A DNA stretch of 64,000 bases from Nocardioides marmoribigeumensis (GTDB lineage Bacteria > Actinomycetota > Actinomycetes > Propionibacteriales > Nocardioidaceae): NCBI RefSeq assembly GCF_031458325.1, contig NZ_JAVDYG010000001.1:248001-312000 (forward strand), in the 5' to 3' direction. The notes under the pieces were generated by a model. That model was given only the letters and a program-made list of their open reading frames with translations, ran no database searches and was not told the origin of the DNA. The position numbers and the translations under genes are program-made. Positions 60,819 through 64,000 of the stretch are shown one piece after another; the stretch's first letter is position 1; each line of letters starts with the position of its first letter.

Positions 60819-62480
60819 ATGAAGCTGCGAATCGATCCTGCCCACGCCACGCGCTACCGACAGATCGCGCTGCTGCTGGTCCGCCACGGTCGCGGCGACC
60901 TGGTCAAGTCGGCCGGCATCGACTCCGGGCTCGACGAGATGGGCCCCGACGGTGACCCCGCGGCCGCCGAGCGTCTGGCCGACGACCTGGAGGAGATGGG
61001 GCCGGCCTTCATCAAGCTGGGCCAGCTCATGTCCTCCCGGGTGGACCTGCTCAGCCCGGTCTACATCGAGGCCCTCTCCCGCCTGCAGGACGACGTGGCC
61101 CCCTTCTCCTTCGAGGAGGTCCGGGAGATCGTCGCCGACGAGCTGCAGGTGCGGCTGTCGCACCTCTTCCCCACCTTCGACCCCACCCCGCTGGCCGCGG
61201 CCTCCCTGGGCCAGGTCCACCGCGCGACGATGCGCGACGGCCGCGAGGTCGTGGTCAAGGTGCAGCGACCCGGGATCCGCGAGCAGGTGCGCCAGGACAT
61301 GGAGGTGCTGGCCGAGCTGGCGACCTTCTTCGACGAGCACACCGAGACCGGCCGGCGCTTCGGGTTCGTCCCGCTGCTCGAGGAGTTCCGCAAGGCGCTG
61401 GTGGACGAGCTCGACTACCGCCGCGAGGCGGACAACCTCGCGCGCATGCGCGAGATGGTCGCCGGTCAGGACCTGATCGTCGTCCCGGAGCCCTACCCCG
61501 ACCTCACCACCGGCAAGGTCCTGACGATGGAGTTCGTGGAGGGGCGCAAGGTGACCGACCTCGGTCCGCTGGCCCGGCTCGAGCTCGACGGCGCCCCGCT
61601 GGCCGACCAGCTGTTCAAGACCTACCTCGACCAGGTCCTCGTCGAGGGCGTCTTCCACGCCGACCCCCACCCGGGCAACGTCTTCGTCACGCGGGACGGC
61701 CGGCTCGTCCTGCTGGACATCGGCATGATCGCTCGCCTGGCACCCGCGGTGCGCGACAAGCTCGTCAAGCTCTTCCTGGCCCTGGCCGACGCGCGCCCCG
61801 ACGAGGTCACGCGCATCGCGATCACGCTGGGGGACGCGCGCCCGGAGTTCGACGAGGCCGCGTTCGAGCGCGCCGTCGCCGACCTGGTCGGACGCACCGC
61901 CGACGCCTCCGTCTCCGACCTGGACATCGGGGCGCTCGTGCTGCAGCTGACCCGCACCGCGGGCGAGACCGGGCTCCGCATGGACCCCGAGCTCGTGATG
62001 CTGGGCAAGACCCTGCTCAACCTCGACCAGGTCGCCGGCACCCTCGACCCCGACTTCCAGCCCCGCGACGCGCTGCAACGGCACATGGCCGACCTGATGC
62101 GGTCGTCCATGCGCACGACACCGGCGTCGGTCATGGCCTCGATGCTGGAGGCCAAGGAGTTCGTCGAGGAGCTGCCCGGCCGGGTCAATCGGGCCTTCGA
62201 CGCCGTGGGCAAGGGCAACTTCGAGCTGCGGATCAAGGCGTTCGACGAGGACGAGTTCCTGCACGGGCTCCACAAGCTCGCCAACGTCCTGTCGGCCGCG
62301 GTGGTCCTGGCCGCGATGATCCTGGCCTCCGCGCTCCTCGCCAGACCGTCGAGCGACGGCTCGTCGGTCGAGAACCGCATCGCCCTGGTCGTCTTCGTCG
62401 TCGCCGTCCTGGTCTCGCTCGGCATGCTGGCCCGCATCGCCCTCACCACCCGCAAGGTGCGCATCCAGCGACGGGGCTGA
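60819..62480 (+). CDS. ABC1/AarF/UbiB family atypical kinase
   Basis: A 553-aa protein with the UbiB signature: KxGQ-type LEEMGPAFIKLGQLMSSRVD (the KxGQ motif), the A-rich loop PLAAASLGQVHRATM, the VVVKVQRPG Lys, the catalytic HADPHPGNVFV and the metal-binding DIGMIARL. Two membrane helices at the C-terminus (VLSAAVVLAAMILASALLA, ALVVFVVAVLVSLGMLARI) anchor it. It probably assists isoprenoid quinone or lipid metabolism in the membrane; the substrate is unknown. Confidence 0.92.
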   Translation: MKLRIDPAHATRYRQIALLLVRHGRGDLVKSAGIDSGLDEMGPDGDPAAAERLADDLEEMGPAFIKLGQLMSSRVDLLSPVYIEALSRLQDDVAPFSFEEVREIVADELQVRLSHLFPTFDPTPLAAASLGQVHRATMRDGREVVVKVQRPGIREQVRQDMEVLAELATFFDEHTETGRRFGFVPLLEEFRKALVDELDYRREADNLARMREMVAGQDLIVVPEPYPDLTTGKVLTMEFVEGRKVTDLGPLARLELDGAPLADQLFKTYLDQVLVEGVFHADPHPGNVFVTRDGRLVLLDIGMIARLAPAVRDKLVKLFLALADARPDEVTRIAITLGDARPEFDEAAFERAVADLVGRTADASVSDLDIGALVLQLTRTAGETGLRMDPELVMLGKTLLNLDQVAGTLDPDFQPRDALQRHMADLMRSSMRTTPASVMASMLEAKEFVEELPGRVNRAFDAVGKGNFELRIKAFDEDEFLHGLHKLANVLSAAVVLAAMILASALLARPSSDGSSVENRIALVVFVVAVLVSLGMLARIALTTRKVRIQRRG

Positions 62481-62838
62481 CCAGCGGGACGTCGGCCCCA
62501 GCGAGGGTCGGCGCTGTCCCGTCGTGGCGACGCCTCACCTCGTCGCGGCCGCCCGCCCGAACCCGTGCCAGCCGTTGAGGACGACGACGGAGTTGCACGT
62601 GTCGATCTCGGCGCTGTGTCCGACCCAGGGCGTACTTCTCGGTCGCCGCTGCGTCAGCAGCCAGCCCCCCAACCAGGTGTCCCACGGGGATGCGCAGCGC
62701 GACGGCTCCACGGGCAGATGGTCCCTGCGCCGCTAGTCATTCGATGTCATGGTCATTGGACATTCGAGGGTCCAACTTGGCTGCATCGGATCGTCTCGGG
62801 CCGTCGGGGGCCTTGATCCACTAACTCGGGGGGCCCAC
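62481..62838. other. 358-bp gene-poor stretch before the PKD-type secreted gene
   Basis: No convincing gene was found. A reverse-strand frame from GTG 62711 to the stop at 62535 would give 58 residues (core PWVGHSAEIDTC, then NSVVVLNGWHGF). This reads more protein-like than the other frames and might be a remnant or a small gene. The last ~100 bp (62740-62838) are less GC-rich and likely hold the promoter of the gene at 62839. Confidence 0.35.
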
Positions 62839-64000
62839 ATGGGAAACCGACTGCACCTGTTCGCCGCGAGCCTGACGGCCGCCATGGTCACCGTCGGCGC
62901 ACCAGCACTCGCCGCCATCAACGTCACCAACACTGGTGGGTTCTCCGACGCCACGCCGGCGACCTCGGCCTCGTCCTCGCAGCTCGCCTACTGCGGCGGT
63001 GGATCCTCTCAGCCGGCGTGCCCGGGTGGCACCCCGCCCTACCAGGTCAAGTGGGGCCAACCGGCGGGCAGTGGCGGACAGAGCGCCCTCGGCTACACCC
63101 CTCACGTCGCCAACGACGTCGGCGCGGACCCGTTCGTGATCGGTACGCTCAAGCACACCAACCTGCCGATCTACGGCGGCACCGAGATCACCTCGGTCAA
63201 GCTCCGCATCGCCACGACGGTCGCCGACACCACCCGCACGGTGACCTTCAACGACGCGGTCACCTTCACCCTGAACGTCGACGAGGTGCCCAACGAGGTC
63301 TCGAACTGCCCAGGCAGCGCCAATCCGTGCCCGGACTTCATCCGGCTGCCCGCCGGTGGGGTTGCCTTCGACCCGGTCGACCTGGGCAACATGCGCTACC
63401 AGCTCACCCTGCTCGGGTTCCGGGCGCCCGGCAGCAGCGTCGTACAGACCACGATGACCAGCCAGGAGGGCGGCTCCAGCACCGTCGAGCTGGTCGGTCA
63501 GGTCACGAAGCAGTCGCTGTTGGACGCGGACGCCGGGCCCGACCAAGCGGTCGACGAGGGCGACGCGGTCACGCTCGACGGCACCGGCTCCCAGGTCAGC
63601 GGGCTCGACTACACCTGGACCCAGACGGCAGGCCCGACGGTCACGCTCAGCGACCCCCACGCCGCGCAAACGACCTTCACCGCTCCCGAGGTGGCCTCCG
63701 ACCAGACGGTGAGATTCCAGCTCACGGTGGCCGACCAGCTCGAGCCCACGTACACCGACACCGACGCAGTGGACGTGCTGATCCGGCAGGTCAACAAGGC
63801 TCCCGTGGTCTCGGCCGGCGGCCCCTACTCCGGCGCCGAGGGCAGCCCCGTCGCGCTCATCGGGACCGCCACCGATGGGGACCACGACCCGCTCACCCTG
63901 GCCTGGACCTACACCGCAGGGCCTGACGTGGACCCCGGCGCAACCTGCACCTTCAGCGACGCCTCAGCGGTGGACCCGATCCTCACCTGCACCGACGACG
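62839..64000 (+). CDS. Secreted PKD/REJ-domain protein, C-terminus beyond the window
   Basis: ATG 62839 opens a frame that runs without a stop to the window end (387 codons seen). The signal peptide is HLFAASLTAAMVTVGAPALA (about 6-25). Residues 26-~225 resemble a choice-of-anchor beta domain (TLKHTNLPIYGGTEITSVKL, FTLNVDEVPNEV). PKD/REJ-like modules then follow: DADAGPDQAVDEGDAVTLDG, TQTAGPTVTLSDPHAAQTTF, and VVSAGGPYSGAEGSPVALIG. It is probably a surface or extracellular adhesive protein. Confidence 0.8.
   Translation, partial: MGNRLHLFAASLTAAMVTVGAPALAAINVTNTGGFSDATPATSASSSQLAYCGGGSSQPACPGGTPPYQVKWGQPAGSGGQSALGYTPHVANDVGADPFVIGTLKHTNLPIYGGTEITSVKLRIATTVADTTRTVTFNDAVTFTLNVDEVPNEVSNCPGSANPCPDFIRLPAGGVAFDPVDLGNMRYQLTLLGFRAPGSSVVQTTMTSQEGGSSTVELVGQVTKQSLLDADAGPDQAVDEGDAVTLDGTGSQVSGLDYTWTQTAGPTVTLSDPHAAQTTFTAPEVASDQTVRFQLTVADQLEPTYTDTDAVDVLIRQVNKAPVVSAGGPYSGAEGSPVALIGTATDGDHDPLTLAWTYTAGPDVDPGATCTFSDASAVDPILTCTDD

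Overview
This window is one block of very GC-rich DNA. Long ORFs appear in several frames at once, and many genes overlap by 4 bp (ATGA or GTGA) with frequent GTG starts. Gene content points to an actinobacterium, most likely Nocardioides or a close relative: a glnA2 / amidotransferase / glnE group beside nadE, panB and map, an actinobacterial-type gas-vesicle operon, a DUF222 HNH gene and a DUF5994 gene. I see no rRNA, tRNA or CRISPR array.

Region 1 (1-4.7 kb): the start of a MarR-type regulator diverges from a tight forward operon. That operon holds a zinc-dependent glucose-dehydrogenase-like enzyme, a molybdopterin oxidoreductase in which the fourth cluster cysteine is a glycine, and two unrecognised small proteins. 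It ends in a strong hairpin.

Region 2 (5.2-19.8 kb) is the most interesting part. A twelve-gene reverse operon encodes, in transcription order: two catechol 2,3-dioxygenases, a histidine phosphatase, a PEP-synthase-like enzyme split into an ATP-grasp subunit and a phosphohistidine subunit, a Rieske oxygenase, a zinc-ribbon protein, a HAD phosphatase, a flavin/2Fe-2S reductase, a 4-oxalocrotonate decarboxylase/hydratase, a 4-oxalocrotonate tautomerase and a 2-hydroxymuconic semialdehyde dehydrogenase. Diverging from it are an unknown 217-aa protein, an IclR regulator and an in-frame Rieske / meta-cleavage-hydrolase fusion. The split PEP-synthase pair has the layout of anaerobic phenylphosphate synthase and, as I recall, of the Corynebacterium 4-cresol kinase. 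I infer a 'phosphorylate, oxygenate, dephosphorylate, ring-cleave' route for a phenolic compound.

Region 3 (19.8-32.6 kb) is mixed housekeeping and accessory DNA. It holds hydrolases, a carboxyethylornithine-synthase-like dehydrogenase, a DEAD-box helicase and an hsp20 gene with a MerR-type regulator and a clear promoter/operator. It also carries several broken genes: SPFH protein, DUF222 HNH and AlaX-like editing protein are each split by a frameshift, and two 5'-truncated genes (a phosphatase and a LuxR regulator) abut each other. A DUF1330 gene at 4.9 kb is broken too.

Region 4 (32.7-42.6 kb): a DUF6493-like/SWIM zinc-finger pair converges on an eleven-gene gas-vesicle operon. Its order is Lys-rich acidic protein, SRPBCC protein, gvpA, gvpF, gvpG, gvpO, gvpJ, gvpL, gvpS, gvpK and a 73-aa protein.

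Region 5 (42.7-53.9 kb): an SDR pair, then nitrogen and cofactor housekeeping (glnE, amidotransferase, glnA2, nadE, panB, map). Region 6 (53.9-64 kb): secreted or lipidated surface proteins (a propeller-like protein, a DMFase-like lipoprotein, an Ig-like-domain protein and a PKD-type protein cut by the window end), with an NAD-binding epimerase-like protein and an AarF/UbiB kinase between them.
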